Part shown: in pieces, positions 53,112 through 62,783 of the stretch
How positions within the stretch are numbered: position 1 is the stretch's first letter
Layout of the letters: every line of letters starts with the position of its first letter
NCBI RefSeq assembly: GCF_017875465.1
Contig: NZ_JAGGMQ010000001.1
Coordinates: forward strand, 186,001-250,000
Length of the DNA: 64,000 bases
Direction of reading: 5' to 3'
Source: Winslowiella toletana
GTDB taxonomy: Bacteria > Pseudomonadota > Gammaproteobacteria > Enterobacterales > Enterobacteriaceae
The notes under the pieces: model-generated
What the model was told of the DNA's origin: nothing
What the model saw: the letters and a program-made list of their open reading frames with translations, nothing else
Databases searched by the model: none
Program-made: the position numbers and the translations under genes

Positions 53112-54554
53112 ATGTCAAGACGTCTCAGAAGAACCAAGATTGTAACTACTTTGGGTCCGGCAACCGATCGCGATAATAACCTTGAAAAAATCATCGCTGC
53201 TGGCGCTAACGTTGTTCGTCTTAACTTCTCACACGGTACGCCGGAAGATCATCAGCTGCGCGCCGATAAAGTTCGTGATATTGCCGCTAAACTGGGTCGT
53301 CATGTGGCGATCCTTGGCGATCTGCAGGGTCCAAAAATCCGTGTATCGACCTTTAAAGAGGGCAAAGTGTTCCTCAACCAGGGCGATCGCTTTCTGCTTG
53401 ATGCCAATCTGAGTAAAGGTGAAGGCGATAAAGAGAAAGTCGGCATCGACTATAAAGGTCTGCCGGAAGACGTGGTGCCGGGCGACGTACTGTTGCTGGA
53501 TGATGGCCGTGTTCAGCTGAAAGTGCTGGAAGTCCAGGGCATGAAAGTGTTTACCGAAGTCACTGTTGGCGGACCGCTTTCCAATAATAAAGGTATTAAC
53601 AAGCTCGGCGGCGGTCTTTCCGCTGAAGCGCTTACCGAAAAAGATAAAGCCGATATCCTGACCGCGGCGAAAATCGGCGTTGATTATCTGGCGGTCTCTT
53701 TCCCACGTTGTGGTGAAGATCTGCATTATGCCCGTCGCCTGGCGCGTGAAGCCGGTTGCGATGCGATGATTGTCTCCAAAGTGGAGCGTGCGGAAGCGGT
53801 TGCCTCGCAGGAAGCGATGGATGATATTATCCTCGCCTCCGATGTGGTGATGGTGGCACGTGGTGACCTCGGTGTCGAAATCGGCGATCCGGAACTGGTC
53901 GGTATCCAGAAAGCCCTGATTCGTCGCGCGCGCCAGCTAAACCGCTCGGTGATCACCGCGACTCAGATGATGGAATCGATGATCACGAATCCGATGCCAA
54001 CGCGTGCGGAAGTGATGGACGTGGCGAACGCGGTGCTCGACGGCACCGATGCGGTAATGCTGTCGGCAGAAACTGCAGCCGGTCAGTATCCGGCGGAAAC
54101 TGTGTCAGCGATGGCGAAAGTGTGTCTGGGCGCAGAAAAGATCCCCAGCATCAACGTTTCCAAACACCGTCTTGAGGTGCAGTTCGACAATATCGAAGAA
54201 GCGATTGCCATGTCGGCGATGTATGCCGCCAACCATCTGCAGGGCGTTAGCGCAATTATCACCATGACCGAATCCGGTCGTACCGCGCTGATGACTTCAC
54301 GTATCACTTCCGGCCTGCCGATTTTCGCCATGTCGCGTCATCAGCGTACGCTGAATCTGACCGCGCTCTATCGTGGCGTTACCCCGGTTTACTTCGACAG
54401 CAACAACGAAGGGGTTGTCGCCGCTAACGATGCAATTAATCTGTTGCGCGACAAAGGCTTCCTGGTGTCAGGTGATTTGGTTATCGTTACCCAGGGCGAT
54501 GTGATGAGCACCGTCGGCACCACCAATACCAGTCGCGTACTGCGCGTCGAATAA
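53112..54554 (+). CDS. pykA: Pyruvate kinase II
   Basis: 480 residues, full length. Starts [20 protein letters not shown]; phosphate/Mg motifs in [12 protein letters not shown] and the catalytic [21 protein letters not shown] is the pyruvate kinase signature region. It converts PEP and ADP to pyruvate and ATP; isoform II is activated by AMP. Upstream is hexR, as in E. coli, with start site cggagtccta. Confidence 0.97.
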   Translation: MSRRLRRTKIVTTLGPATDRDNNLEKIIAAGANVVRLNFSHGTPEDHQLRADKVRDIAAKLGRHVAILGDLQGPKIRVSTFKEGKVFLNQGDRFLLDANLSKGEGDKEKVGIDYKGLPEDVVPGDVLLLDDGRVQLKVLEVQGMKVFTEVTVGGPLSNNKGINKLGGGLSAEALTEKDKADILTAAKIGVDYLAVSFPRCGEDLHYARRLAREAGCDAMIVSKVERAEAVASQEAMDDIILASDVVMVARGDLGVEIGDPELVGIQKALIRRARQLNRSVITATQMMESMITNPMPTRAEVMDVANAVLDGTDAVMLSAETAAGQYPAETVSAMAKVCLGAEKIPSINVSKHRLEVQFDNIEEAIAMSAMYAANHLQGVSAIITMTESGRTALMTSRITSGLPIFAMSRHQRTLNLTALYRGVTPVYFDSNNEGVVAANDAINLLRDKGFLVSGDLVIVTQGDVMSTVGTTNTSRVLRVE

Positions 54555-54568
54555 TTCCCGTCTGTTTC

Positions 54569-54604
54569 AATTCCGGGCTGCGCCTGACGGCGTGGCCAGG
54601 AATT
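54569..54604 (+). terminator. Hairpin after pykA
   Basis: AATTCC-GGGCTGCGCC, four-base loop TGAC, GGCGTGGCC-A-GGAATT forms a long imperfect stem 15 bases after pykA. A T-rich tail is weak. Confidence 0.6.
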
Positions 54605-54676
54605 TCGTCTGCCCTTCCCCGCTGCCTGACAAAAAACCTGATTAACCAGATAATCACTCTGCCTATCCCTGCGACT

Positions 54677-54698
54677 TAATGTGATCCAGATCACACTT
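54677..54698. promoter_or_regulatory. CRP-cAMP binding site upstream of the siderophore cluster
   Basis: TAATGTGATCCAGATCACACTT contains the full TGTGA-N6-TCACA dyad. It stands 308 bases before dfoJ in a gene-free region, with pykA ending upstream, so dfoJAC is the only likely target. Confidence 0.75.
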
Positions 54699-54748
54699 CT
54701 AACATCAATTATACTTATATTTATCCTGTAAGAATAAACTTATTGAAT

Positions 54749-54767
54749 GCTAATGATTACTATTTAT
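54749..54767. promoter_or_regulatory. Possible Fur box upstream of dfoJ
   Basis: GCTAATGATTACTATTTAT agrees with about 12 of 19 bases of the Fur consensus GATAATGATAATCATTATC. Iron repression is expected for siderophore genes, but the match is moderate. Confidence 0.45.
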
Positions 54768-55006
54768 AATCTCATTAACATCAATAATCGCAACATGCAT
54801 GTTACAAGTTGTGATTTAACACCATTAAATGAGGGTTTATTGCCTGTTTCAGCTAACTATCTCAGTTATCACGATATTTACTGAATGACAGGCATCGACA
54901 GATAAACGTTAACCACGCTTAACATATCTCCACATATTTTGCAGGGTCACGGCTGTCATTTGCTTATGGCGGCGGGGTTTCTTACGTCCAAAAAAAGGTA
55001 CAGAGT

Positions 55007-56560
55007 ATGGTCTTTGGTTCGCAAACGGCACGCGCTGCCACACAGATTCAACCACAGCCCGGGGAAGCAGCAGCTGAATTGCTGTTTAACGCTGCCCAGC
55101 TCGACGCTTATTCACAACAAACACTGACGGCGCTGGAGTTAATCAGCAACACCATCCAGCAGGTCGAAAAACCTTTTAGCGGTATTCTCCCGCATGAACT
55201 GGCTCCGGCCTTTAATGCCGTCGATCTTAACGTGCCGCTGCTGGATAATCAGGCGGCGCTGGATGAACTGTCACAGCTCTATTTGCGTGATGCGGTTTAC
55301 TTCCACCACCCGAAATATATCGCCCATCTTAACTGTCCGGTGGTGCTGCCATCTCTGCTCGCCGAGCAGATTATGAGCGCGGTTAACAGTTCGGTCGATA
55401 CCTGGGATCAGAGCGCCGGCGGCACCCTGATTGAGCAGAAGGTGATTGACTGGACGCTGAGCCGTATCGGCCTGCCCGTCAGCGCCGACGGCATTTTTAC
55501 CAGCGGCGGCACCCAGTCCAATCTGATGGCGATGTTGCTGGCGCGTGACAGCTGGTGCGCCAGCCATCGTCCGGGTCACCTGATTAAGCAGAAAGGATTG
55601 CCGCCGGAAGCCAGTAAATGGCGTATTTTCACCTCGAAACTCAGCCACTTCAGTATTCAGAAATCGACAGCGATCCTTGGACTCGGGTATGACGCGGTGA
55701 TCGCTATCGATCACGATGAGCATTACCGTATGGATGCTGCGCAGCTGGAGCAGGAGATCCAGCGCTGTCAGCAGGAGGGGTTGATTCCGATTGCGGTGGT
55801 CGCCACCAGCGGCACCACCGACTTTGGCAGTATTGATCCGCTGGCCTCAGTGGCCGCCATTTGCCAGCACTATGGGCTGTGGATGCATGTCGATGCCGCC
55901 TATGGTTGCGGCCTGCTGGTTTCGCCGCAGCATCGTCAGCGCCTGCAAGGCATTGAACAGGCGGATTCCGTTACCGTCGACTATCACAAATCATTCTTCC
56001 AGACCGTCAGTTGCGGCGCGTTCTTTGTGCGTGACCGCCAGCATCTCAGCCATGTCACGGTGCATGCGGATTACCTTAATCCGCTGAGCGCGCAGCAGGA
56101 AGGCACGCCAAATCTGGTGAGCAAAAGTATTCAGACCACCCGCCGTTTTGACGCGCTGAAGATGTGGATGACGCTGCGCATTATGGGTCCGGAAGCGCTG
56201 GGCAATGCCTTTGACAGCCTGCTGGCGCTGACGCGACACGCTCATCAGCTGCTGGCGGCCCATCCGGCGATTGAAGTATTGCATCAGCCAGAACTGACCA
56301 CCCAGATTTTCCGCTATATCCCGCGCCCCGGCATGAGTGACGCTGCTGTCGATGAAGTCAATGCGCAGATCCGCAAATCGCTGTTCCGCTCAGGCAATGC
56401 GGTGATTGCCGGCACCAAAGTGGATGGCCGTCAGTATCTGAAATTCACCCTGCTAAACCCGGCGGCGACCAGCGCCGATCTGGAAGACATTATCGCCCTG
56501 ATCGTCCATTACGGCCGTGAACTGGCGCGAAGTCAGAATGTCAACGCCGCTAACCAGTGA
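55007..56560 (+). CDS. dfoJ: Lysine decarboxylase DfoJ (desferrioxamine pathway)
   Basis: 517 residues. PLP-dependent group II decarboxylase: FTSGGTQSNLMAMLLAR phosphate-binding turn, HVDAAYGCG, and the Schiff-base Lys at K328 in VDYHKSFF. In desferrioxamine synthesis it makes cadaverine from lysine. It is the first gene of dfoJ-A-C, with dfoA starting ten bases after its stop. Long leader region (450 bp) with CRP-like and Fur-like sites. The start MVFGSQTARAATQIQ has a modest site; other starts are possible a few codons away. Confidence 0.92.
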   Translation: MVFGSQTARAATQIQPQPGEAAAELLFNAAQLDAYSQQTLTALELISNTIQQVEKPFSGILPHELAPAFNAVDLNVPLLDNQAALDELSQLYLRDAVYFHHPKYIAHLNCPVVLPSLLAEQIMSAVNSSVDTWDQSAGGTLIEQKVIDWTLSRIGLPVSADGIFTSGGTQSNLMAMLLARDSWCASHRPGHLIKQKGLPPEASKWRIFTSKLSHFSIQKSTAILGLGYDAVIAIDHDEHYRMDAAQLEQEIQRCQQEGLIPIAVVATSGTTDFGSIDPLASVAAICQHYGLWMHVDAAYGCGLLVSPQHRQRLQGIEQADSVTVDYHKSFFQTVSCGAFFVRDRQHLSHVTVHADYLNPLSAQQEGTPNLVSKSIQTTRRFDALKMWMTLRIMGPEALGNAFDSLLALTRHAHQLLAAHPAIEVLHQPELTTQIFRYIPRPGMSDAAVDEVNAQIRKSLFRSGNAVIAGTKVDGRQYLKFTLLNPAATSADLEDIIALIVHYGRELARSQNVNAANQ

Positions 56561-56570
56561 GAGCATAACG

Positions 56571-57875
56571 ATGAATAGTCCTGTTTATGATTTTATCGCC
56601 ATCGGCGTCGGCCCGTTTAACCTTAGTCTGGCTTGTCTGACCGATCCGATTGACGAGCTTAACGGCGTCTTTCTCGACCAGAATCCAGGCTTTGACTGGC
56701 ATACCGGCATGATGCTGGAGAGCGCCCATCTGCAAACGCCGTTTATGGCTGATCTGGTGACGCTTGCCGATCCCACCAGCCGCTTCAGTCTGCTCAATTA
56801 TATGAAGCAGACCGGCAAACTGTATCGTTTTTATATCCGCGAAGACTTCTTTCTGATGCGCAAGGAGTACAACCAGTATTGCCAGTGGGCCAGTGCGCAG
56901 CTGAGTAATCTGCACTGGAATACCCGCGTGGAGTATGTCAGCTATGACGACGCCCTGCAGTGCTACCGGGTACGCAGCAGTTCCACGGTGACCGGTGAGA
57001 CGCAGAGCTGGCTGGCGCGCAAACTGGTGCTTGGCACCGGGCCATCCGCGTGGATGCCGCCGTGCAGCCGTCAGCATCGTCAGCGCCTGACCCACTCCAG
57101 CCACTATCTGGCGGATAAGCCGGCATTGCAGCAGAAAAACTCGATTACCGTACTCGGCAGCGGCCAGAGTGCGGCCGAGATTTTCTACGATCTGCTGGGC
57201 GATATTGACCATCATAACTATCAGCTTAACTGGGTGACGCGCGCCCCACGCTTCTATCCGCTGGAGTACACCAAGCTGACGCTGGAGATGACCTCGCCGG
57301 AGTGGATTGACTACTTTCACGCGCTGCCCGCCAGCAAGCGTGATGAGCTGAATACCAGACATAAGAATCTGTATAAAGGGATTAACGGCAGTCTGATAAA
57401 TGACATCTACGACCTGCTGTATGTTAAACAGCTGGATGGCGATCTGAACGTTAATCTGTTTACCCATTCCGAACTGACCGATATGCGCTGGCTGCCAGAG
57501 GGTGAATTTGAACTGTCGCTGCATCAGCAGGAGCAGGGCCAGCACTATACCCGCCGCAGTGAAGGAGTGGTTATGGCGACCGGTTATCAGTATCAGCCAC
57601 CGATGTTTGTCGAAGGCATTGCTGACCGCCTGCGCTGGGATGATAAAGGCCGATATGACGTACAGCGCAACTACAGCATCGATCAGCATAACCAGATCTT
57701 TGTGCAGAACGCGGAGCTGCATACCCATGGCTTTGTCACCCCGGACCTGGGGATGGCCTGTTATCGCAACTCAGTGCTGATCCGCGAGCTGGTCGGGCGC
57801 GAAGTCTATCCGGTGGAACGACAGATTGCTTTCCAGACCTTCCCGGCGCAGTCGGAGGTGAAAAATGAGCGCTGA
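56571..57875 (+). CDS. dfoA: Cadaverine/lysine N-monooxygenase DfoA
   Basis: 434 residues from MNSPVYDFIAIGVGPFNLSLAC, the FAD-binding GxGPxN motif of IucD/SidA-type N-hydroxylases; the NADPH motif is VLGSGQSAAEIFYDLL and the C-terminal MATGYQYQPP is the family ATGY signature. It hydroxylates the free amine of cadaverine to give N-hydroxycadaverine. The frame is open 18 codons upstream inside dfoJ, but family alignment and start site favour 56571. Overlaps dfoC by 11 bases. Confidence 0.94.
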   Translation: MNSPVYDFIAIGVGPFNLSLACLTDPIDELNGVFLDQNPGFDWHTGMMLESAHLQTPFMADLVTLADPTSRFSLLNYMKQTGKLYRFYIREDFFLMRKEYNQYCQWASAQLSNLHWNTRVEYVSYDDALQCYRVRSSSTVTGETQSWLARKLVLGTGPSAWMPPCSRQHRQRLTHSSHYLADKPALQQKNSITVLGSGQSAAEIFYDLLGDIDHHNYQLNWVTRAPRFYPLEYTKLTLEMTSPEWIDYFHALPASKRDELNTRHKNLYKGINGSLINDIYDLLYVKQLDGDLNVNLFTHSELTDMRWLPEGEFELSLHQQEQGQHYTRRSEGVVMATGYQYQPPMFVEGIADRLRWDDKGRYDVQRNYSIDQHNQIFVQNAELHTHGFVTPDLGMACYRNSVLIRELVGREVYPVERQIAFQTFPAQSEVKNER

Positions 57876-60240
57876 TGCCCTCTACAGCTGCGCGCGCAGC
57901 GCCGGTGAGTTCACCTTGCGCCCGATGCAGCCCGAGGATGCCGGGCTGGTTTATCGCTGGGTGACCCAGGATTATGCCCGCTTCTGGGGCATGCAGGACG
58001 ATTCGTTCGATACGGTCGCCAGTTTCTACCGCAATCTGACGCGTGATAACCCTAATGCGGCGCTTATCGGTTGTTGCAACCAGCAGCCGGTATTCCTGAT
58101 GGAGTTCTATCAGGCGCAGCAGGATCAGATAGGCGAATTCTATCCGGCTCGCGACGACGATTACGGTATGCATATCCTGATCGCCCCGGCGGAAAAACCG
58201 ATTCGCCAGTTTAGCTGGCAGGTGTTCAGTACGGTAATGGATTACATGTTCAGCCTGCCGCAGGTGGCGCGGGTGGTGGTGGAGCCGGACGTGCGCAATC
58301 ACAAGATTCATCCGCTGAATAAGCGCGCAGGCTTTCGTTATCAGCGCACTATCGATATGGGACACAAGACCGCCTGGCTGGCTTTCTGCCAGCGAGACGA
58401 TTATCAAAAAGCTTTATTGCAGGAAACCCTGAATATGACCAATACCTCAACGCTTCTGAACGGTAGCCATCTTGCCAGCGACCACTGGGCACAGGCCAAC
58501 CGCATGCTGATCCGTAAAGCGATTTCTGAATTCGCTCATGAAATGCTGATTGAACCAAAAAAACTGGCCACCGGTGATAAATGGGACAGTTACAGCCTGG
58601 CGGTGCCCGGCAGTGAAGCGGAATACCGCTTCAGCGCCGTGCGTCTGGCGCTGGATCACTGGGCGGTCGATGCTGAGTCGCTGCGTAAGCATCAGAATGG
58701 CGAACCGCAAAAGCTGGATGCGCTAAGCTTTATCGTCGAGTTTAACCAGCAGATCGGTATTCCGGCCACTATGCTGGCGACCTATATGGAAGAGATCACC
58801 AGCACCCTGTGCAGCAGCGTATTTAAACTGCAGAACAATGTGCCGGACAGCGCCGCGCTGACCCGCGCCGATTTCCAGACGGTGGAAGCGGCGATGACGG
58901 AAGGCCATCCCTGCTTTGTCGCCAACAATGGTCGTATCGGTTTTGATGCGCGCGATTATCTGGCTTATGCGCCGGAAGCCGCGACACCAATCAATCTGGT
59001 GTGGGTGGCGGTGCATCAGCGCAACGCGCACTTCTCCAGTATTGATCAGCTGAGTTATGAGCAGGTGATGCGTGACGAACTGGGTGACGCGACAGTGGCT
59101 GAATTTAATGCGCATCTGGATAAGCTGGGGGTGGCGCGCGCTGACTATCTGTTTATGCCGGTGCATCCATGGCAGTGGCAGAATAAGCTGTTAACGGTAT
59201 TTGCGCCGGATATTGCCGCACGCGATATTGTTTATCTTGGCACCGGCGACGACCAGTATCAGGCGCAGCAGTCCATCCGTACCTTCTTTAACCGCAGCCA
59301 GCCAGATAAGCGCTATGTCAAAACCGCCTTGTCGGTACTGAATATGGGCTTTATGCGCGGCCTGTCGCCTTACTATATGGCCACCACACCAGCAGTAAAT
59401 CAGTGGCTGGAAGGTCTGGTGAAGAATGACAGCTGGCTGCAGAAGTGTGATTTCCGCATCCTGCGCGAAGTGGCGGCTATCGGCTATCACAACCGCTATT
59501 ATGAGCAGGCGATCAGCGGAGACTCCGCCTATAAGAAGATGTTTGCGGCGTTATGGCGTGATAACCCGGTCGTCAGTCTGCAACCGAATCAGCGCCTGAT
59601 GACCATGGCGTCACTACTGCATGTCGATCATCAGCACCAGCCGCTGCTGCCTGCGCTGATTGCCGATTCCGGTGTCAGTGCCGAAAGTTGGGTAACCGCT
59701 TATCTGCGCTGCTATTTAAGTCCGCTGCTACACTGCTTCTATCAGCACGATCTGGTGTTTATGCCGCACGGTGAGAACCTGATTTTACTGCTGGAGAATA
59801 ACCTGCCGGTCAGCGCCTATATGAAAGATATTGGTGAGGAGATCGCGGTGCTGAACCCGGATGCGGTACTGCCAGAGAAAGCACAGCGCCTGGCGGTAGA
59901 TGTGCCGGAACACCTGAAACTACTCTCGGTGTTCACCGATGTGTTCGACTGTATTTTCCGCTTTATCAGCGCTATTCTGGCCCAGGATAATACCCTGCCG
60001 CAAGAGGTGTTCTGGCGCTGCGTGGCGGATTGCGTTAAGGAGTATCAGCAGGCGCATCCGCAGCTGAACAGCAAGTTTGCCCGTTATGACCTGTTTATGC
60101 CGGAATTCCAGCGTTCATGTCTCAATCGTCTGCAACTGGCCAATAACCAGCAGATGATTAACCTGTCGGATCCGGCGGAGAACCTGAAGTTTGCCGGTAC
60201 CTTAATTAACCCTATTGCGGCATTTGCTGACAGACGATAG
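57865..60240 (+). CDS. dfoC: DfoC, acyltransferase fused to NIS siderophore synthetase
   Basis: 791 residues. Residues 1-185 are an IucB-like N-acyltransferase (PMQPEDAGLVYRWVTQDYARFW, VVVEPDVRNHKIHPLNKRAGF); 190-790 form an IucA/IucC-type synthetase (HPCFVANNGRIGFDARDY, FMPVHPWQWQNKL, GFMRGLSPYYM). The first part succinylates N-hydroxycadaverine and the second joins units through ATP-dependent amide bonds and closes the ring, giving desferrioxamine E/G. This fusion is typical of Erwinia/Pantoea dfo clusters, whereas Streptomyces uses two separate proteins. A perfect hairpin follows. Confidence 0.94.
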   Translation: MSADALYSCARSAGEFTLRPMQPEDAGLVYRWVTQDYARFWGMQDDSFDTVASFYRNLTRDNPNAALIGCCNQQPVFLMEFYQAQQDQIGEFYPARDDDYGMHILIAPAEKPIRQFSWQVFSTVMDYMFSLPQVARVVVEPDVRNHKIHPLNKRAGFRYQRTIDMGHKTAWLAFCQRDDYQKALLQETLNMTNTSTLLNGSHLASDHWAQANRMLIRKAISEFAHEMLIEPKKLATGDKWDSYSLAVPGSEAEYRFSAVRLALDHWAVDAESLRKHQNGEPQKLDALSFIVEFNQQIGIPATMLATYMEEITSTLCSSVFKLQNNVPDSAALTRADFQTVEAAMTEGHPCFVANNGRIGFDARDYLAYAPEAATPINLVWVAVHQRNAHFSSIDQLSYEQVMRDELGDATVAEFNAHLDKLGVARADYLFMPVHPWQWQNKLLTVFAPDIAARDIVYLGTGDDQYQAQQSIRTFFNRSQPDKRYVKTALSVLNMGFMRGLSPYYMATTPAVNQWLEGLVKNDSWLQKCDFRILREVAAIGYHNRYYEQAISGDSAYKKMFAALWRDNPVVSLQPNQRLMTMASLLHVDHQHQPLLPALIADSGVSAESWVTAYLRCYLSPLLHCFYQHDLVFMPHGENLILLLENNLPVSAYMKDIGEEIAVLNPDAVLPEKAQRLAVDVPEHLKLLSVFTDVFDCIFRFISAILAQDNTLPQEVFWRCVADCVKEYQQAHPQLNSKFARYDLFMPEFQRSCLNRLQLANNQQMINLSDPAENLKFAGTLINPIAAFADRR

Positions 60241-60273
60241 TTCATCAAACCGTCGTTATTCTGTTTTACTCTG

Positions 60274-60301
60274 AACGCGATCGCACTGGCGATCGCGTTT
60301 T
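60274..60301 (+). terminator. Terminator between dfoC and the exporter gene
   Basis: Perfect 11-base-pair stem AACGCGATCGC/GCGATCGCGTT with loop ACTG and TTTT tail. It should reduce transcription from dfoJAC into the exporter gene. Confidence 0.85.
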
Positions 60302-60326
60302 ACGTTACTGGAAACAAGGAGCCTGG

Positions 60327-61568
60327 ATGGCGTCGTCGTATACCCCGGTGTCGAATCTTACTTTACGTCACCTGATTTTTCCCCTCTCACTGGTGCTGTT
60401 CGAGTTCGCGACCTATATCGCCCACGATATGATCCAGCCGGGTATGTTGCTGGTTACCGAAGAATTTCGCGTCGGACCGGAGTGGGTGTCTGCTTCGCTG
60501 ACCGGCTATCTGATCGGCGGCATTGTATTGCAGTGGCTGCTGGGACCGCTGTCGGATAAATATGGCCGCCGCCCGGTGATGCTGGTCGGCGTCGCCTTCT
60601 TTGCCCTCTGTTGCGTGGTGATGCACTGGGTGAGCAGTATTGAGCAGTTTATCGCGCTGCGCTTTTTGCAGGGCATCAGCCTCTGCTTTATCGGCGCCGT
60701 TGGCTATGCTGCAGTGCAGGAGGCCTTTGATGAGACACTGAGCGTACGCATTGCTGCCCTGATGGCCAACGTTGCGTTGCTGGCGCCGATCCTCGGTCCG
60801 GTGGCGGGCGCCGCCTTCCTTGGCTTTAGCGGCTGGCGCAATATGTTCTATCTGTTTGCCGTGGTCAGCGCCCTCGCCTTTATTGGCCTGTGGCGCACCA
60901 TGCCGGAAACCGCGGGTGATCGAAACCATTCCATCTCGCTTAAATCAATGGGCAGTGGCTATCTGGCGCTGGTAAAAGATCGTCAGGTGATGAGCGGTTC
61001 ACTGGCGATTGGTCTGGTGATCACCCCGATGCTGGCGTGGGTTGCGTTGTCGCCGGTGATACTGATCCATGACGCCGGTTTAACGCGGATGACCTATGCC
61101 CTGTTGCAGCTGCCGATTTTCCTCGCGATGGTGGTCGGCAATCTGACACTCGGTAAACTGGCGGGACGTCTGCCGATTGAACAGCCACTGCGTCTCGGCG
61201 CCTGGCCAATTATGCTCGGTCTGCTGGTGGCGCTGATCAGTACGCTGGTGGATAACCATAACTACTGGTGGCTGATTGCCGGACTGAGCTTCTACGCCTT
61301 TGGCGCCGGGCTGGTCAATGCCGGACTGTACCGTCTGACGATGTTCGCCAGCGAGGCAGGCAAAGGCAGCGTGGCGGCAATGGTCGGGATGTTCAGTATT
61401 GCGGTATTTGCGGTTGGCATTGAGGCGGCCAAATATGCGTATTTTGCGGGCGGCAATCTGCTGTTTAGCCTGGTCAATACGGTTTGTGGCATTCTCTGGC
61501 TGGTGCTGGTGCGGGGCTTTTTGCGCGAGCGGAAACGTCGTACGGCGATTAAAGCGATTCAACCATAG
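60327..61568 (+). CDS. dfoS: MFS transporter DfoS, likely siderophore exporter
   Basis: 413 residues with 12 hydrophobic spans. MFS signature between spans 2 and 3: GPLSDKYGRRPVM; MdfA/Bcr-like motif in LQGISLCFIGAVGY and LAPILGPVAGAAF. Its place directly after dfoC matches the dfoJACS clusters of Pantoea, where it is thought to export desferrioxamine. A strong terminator before it suggests partly separate expression. Start site caaggagcctgg. Confidence 0.88.
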   Translation: MASSYTPVSNLTLRHLIFPLSLVLFEFATYIAHDMIQPGMLLVTEEFRVGPEWVSASLTGYLIGGIVLQWLLGPLSDKYGRRPVMLVGVAFFALCCVVMHWVSSIEQFIALRFLQGISLCFIGAVGYAAVQEAFDETLSVRIAALMANVALLAPILGPVAGAAFLGFSGWRNMFYLFAVVSALAFIGLWRTMPETAGDRNHSISLKSMGSGYLALVKDRQVMSGSLAIGLVITPMLAWVALSPVILIHDAGLTRMTYALLQLPIFLAMVVGNLTLGKLAGRLPIEQPLRLGAWPIMLGLLVALISTLVDNHNYWWLIAGLSFYAFGAGLVNAGLYRLTMFASEAGKGSVAAMVGMFSIAVFAVGIEAAKYAYFAGGNLLFSLVNTVCGILWLVLVRGFLRERKRRTAIKAIQP

Positions 61569-61570
61569 CG

Positions 61571-61640
61571 GGCGGCGATAACGCCGTCCCTACTACAGAG
61601 TATCAGGAACGCCGTACGGGAGCCGTTATCGGCTCCCGTT
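61571..61640. repeat. Two perfect hairpins between convergent dfoS and lpxM
   Basis: GGGCGGCG-ATAA-CGCCGTCCC and ACGGGAGCCG-TTAT-CGGCTCCCGT, 25 bases apart, share TTAT/ATAA loops. The second resembles the eda terminator arm but lacks a T run. They could be a two-way terminator or a dispersed palindromic repeat; a genome scan would decide. Confidence 0.5.
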
Positions 61641-61668
61641 CAAATGGCGTTGTCGCTGCCAGTTCATA

Positions 61669-62643
61669 TTATTTCTTCGGATACAGCTCGTCGCGCTGAT
61701 AAGGTTCTGGCTCTCCCTCTTTGCGCGTTTTCAGCAGCTTCAGAATCCAGGCGTATTGCTCCGGATTAGGCCGCACAAAAATTTCCACCTCTTCGTTCAT
61801 CCGCCGCGCCAGCGTGACATCATCAGCATCGAGCAGATCGTCCATCGGCGGACGAATATGCATATGCAGCTGATGGGTCTTATTGTCATAAGTCGGGAAC
61901 AGCGGCACCACTTTGGCGCGACATACCTTCATCAGACGACCAATTGCCGGTAAGGTGGCTTTATAGGTGCCAAAGAAATCGACAAATTCGCTCTGCTCAG
62001 GACCGTGATCTTCATCAGGCAGATAGTAGCCCCAGTAACCCTGCCGCACCGAACTGATAAACGGTTTAATCCCGTCATCACGCGCATGCAGGCGACCACC
62101 GTAGCGACGGCGCACTGCGTTCCACACATAATCCACCAGCTCATTACGCTGATGATGGAACATACCGGCAATTTTCAGCCCTTCAGACGCCATCAGCATC
62201 GCCGGAATATCAATAGCCCAGCCGTGCGGCACGAGGAAAATCACATTCTGCTCAGTGTCGCGCAGCTCATCCATAATTTCGCGGCCGTGCCAGACAATGC
62301 GATCACGCATCTTTTCCGGCTTACGTAACGCCAGCTCAGCCACCATCGCCATTGACTGCGGCGCGACAGCAAACATCTCATCGATAATTGCTTCACGCTG
62401 TGCTTCAGACAGCTCAGGCATACAGTAGAAGAGATTGATCTGCGCCCTGCGCCGCGCGCTACGGGCAAACTTACCGGCAGTGCGCCCAAGTGCGCCCAGC
62501 ATGGGATCTCGCACGCTCGCCGGTAGCAGCGCGATACCTGCACAGGCGCCAATTGCCAGCCAGGCGCCCCAGAATTTCGGTTTAAGGAAAGCCTTTTGAA
62601 AGACGGGAATAAATTCACTATTACTTTTTTTACTGTTTTCCAT
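61669..62643 (-). CDS. lpxM: Lipid A myristoyltransferase LpxM, copy 1
   Basis: 324 residues, full length. The HX4D/E active site is in [10 protein letters not shown], and [20 protein letters not shown] and MHIRPPMDD are conserved. A membrane anchor lies at about 28-45. It adds the secondary acyl chain to lipid A in the inner membrane. It lies downstream of a second lpxM in tandem, with 140 bases and a terminator between, so it has its own promoter. Confidence 0.95.
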   Translation of the reverse strand: MENSKKSNSEFIPVFQKAFLKPKFWGAWLAIGACAGIALLPASVRDPMLGALGRTAGKFARSARRRAQINLFYCMPELSEAQREAIIDEMFAVAPQSMAMVAELALRKPEKMRDRIVWHGREIMDELRDTEQNVIFLVPHGWAIDIPAMLMASEGLKIAGMFHHQRNELVDYVWNAVRRRYGGRLHARDDGIKPFISSVRQGYWGYYLPDEDHGPEQSEFVDFFGTYKATLPAIGRLMKVCRAKVVPLFPTYDNKTHQLHMHIRPPMDDLLDADDVTLARRMNEEVEIFVRPNPEQYAWILKLLKTRKEGEPEPYQRDELYPKK

Positions 62644-62715
62644 GCACTACCCTCAACCATAACGGGGTAATGATAGTGCTAATTAATTAATTTTCAATCA
62701 TTAAGCAAGGCTGTT

Positions 62716-62744
62716 AAAAAACCGACGGGCTTTTCGTCGGTTTT
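62716..62744 (-). terminator. Terminator between the two lpxM genes
   Basis: Minus strand ACCGACG AAAAGCC CGTCGGT followed by TTTTT, 40 bases after the upstream lpxM stop. Confidence 0.85.
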
Positions 62745-62783
62745 CCGGGCAACAACAGAGGCTTGTGGTCAGCGAAATAGCCG

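Noticed and set aside
56550..57728. A 392-codon open frame antisense to dfoA
   Set aside because: It mirrors the dfoA coding sequence, has no start site and no family features; a GC-rich antisense artefact.
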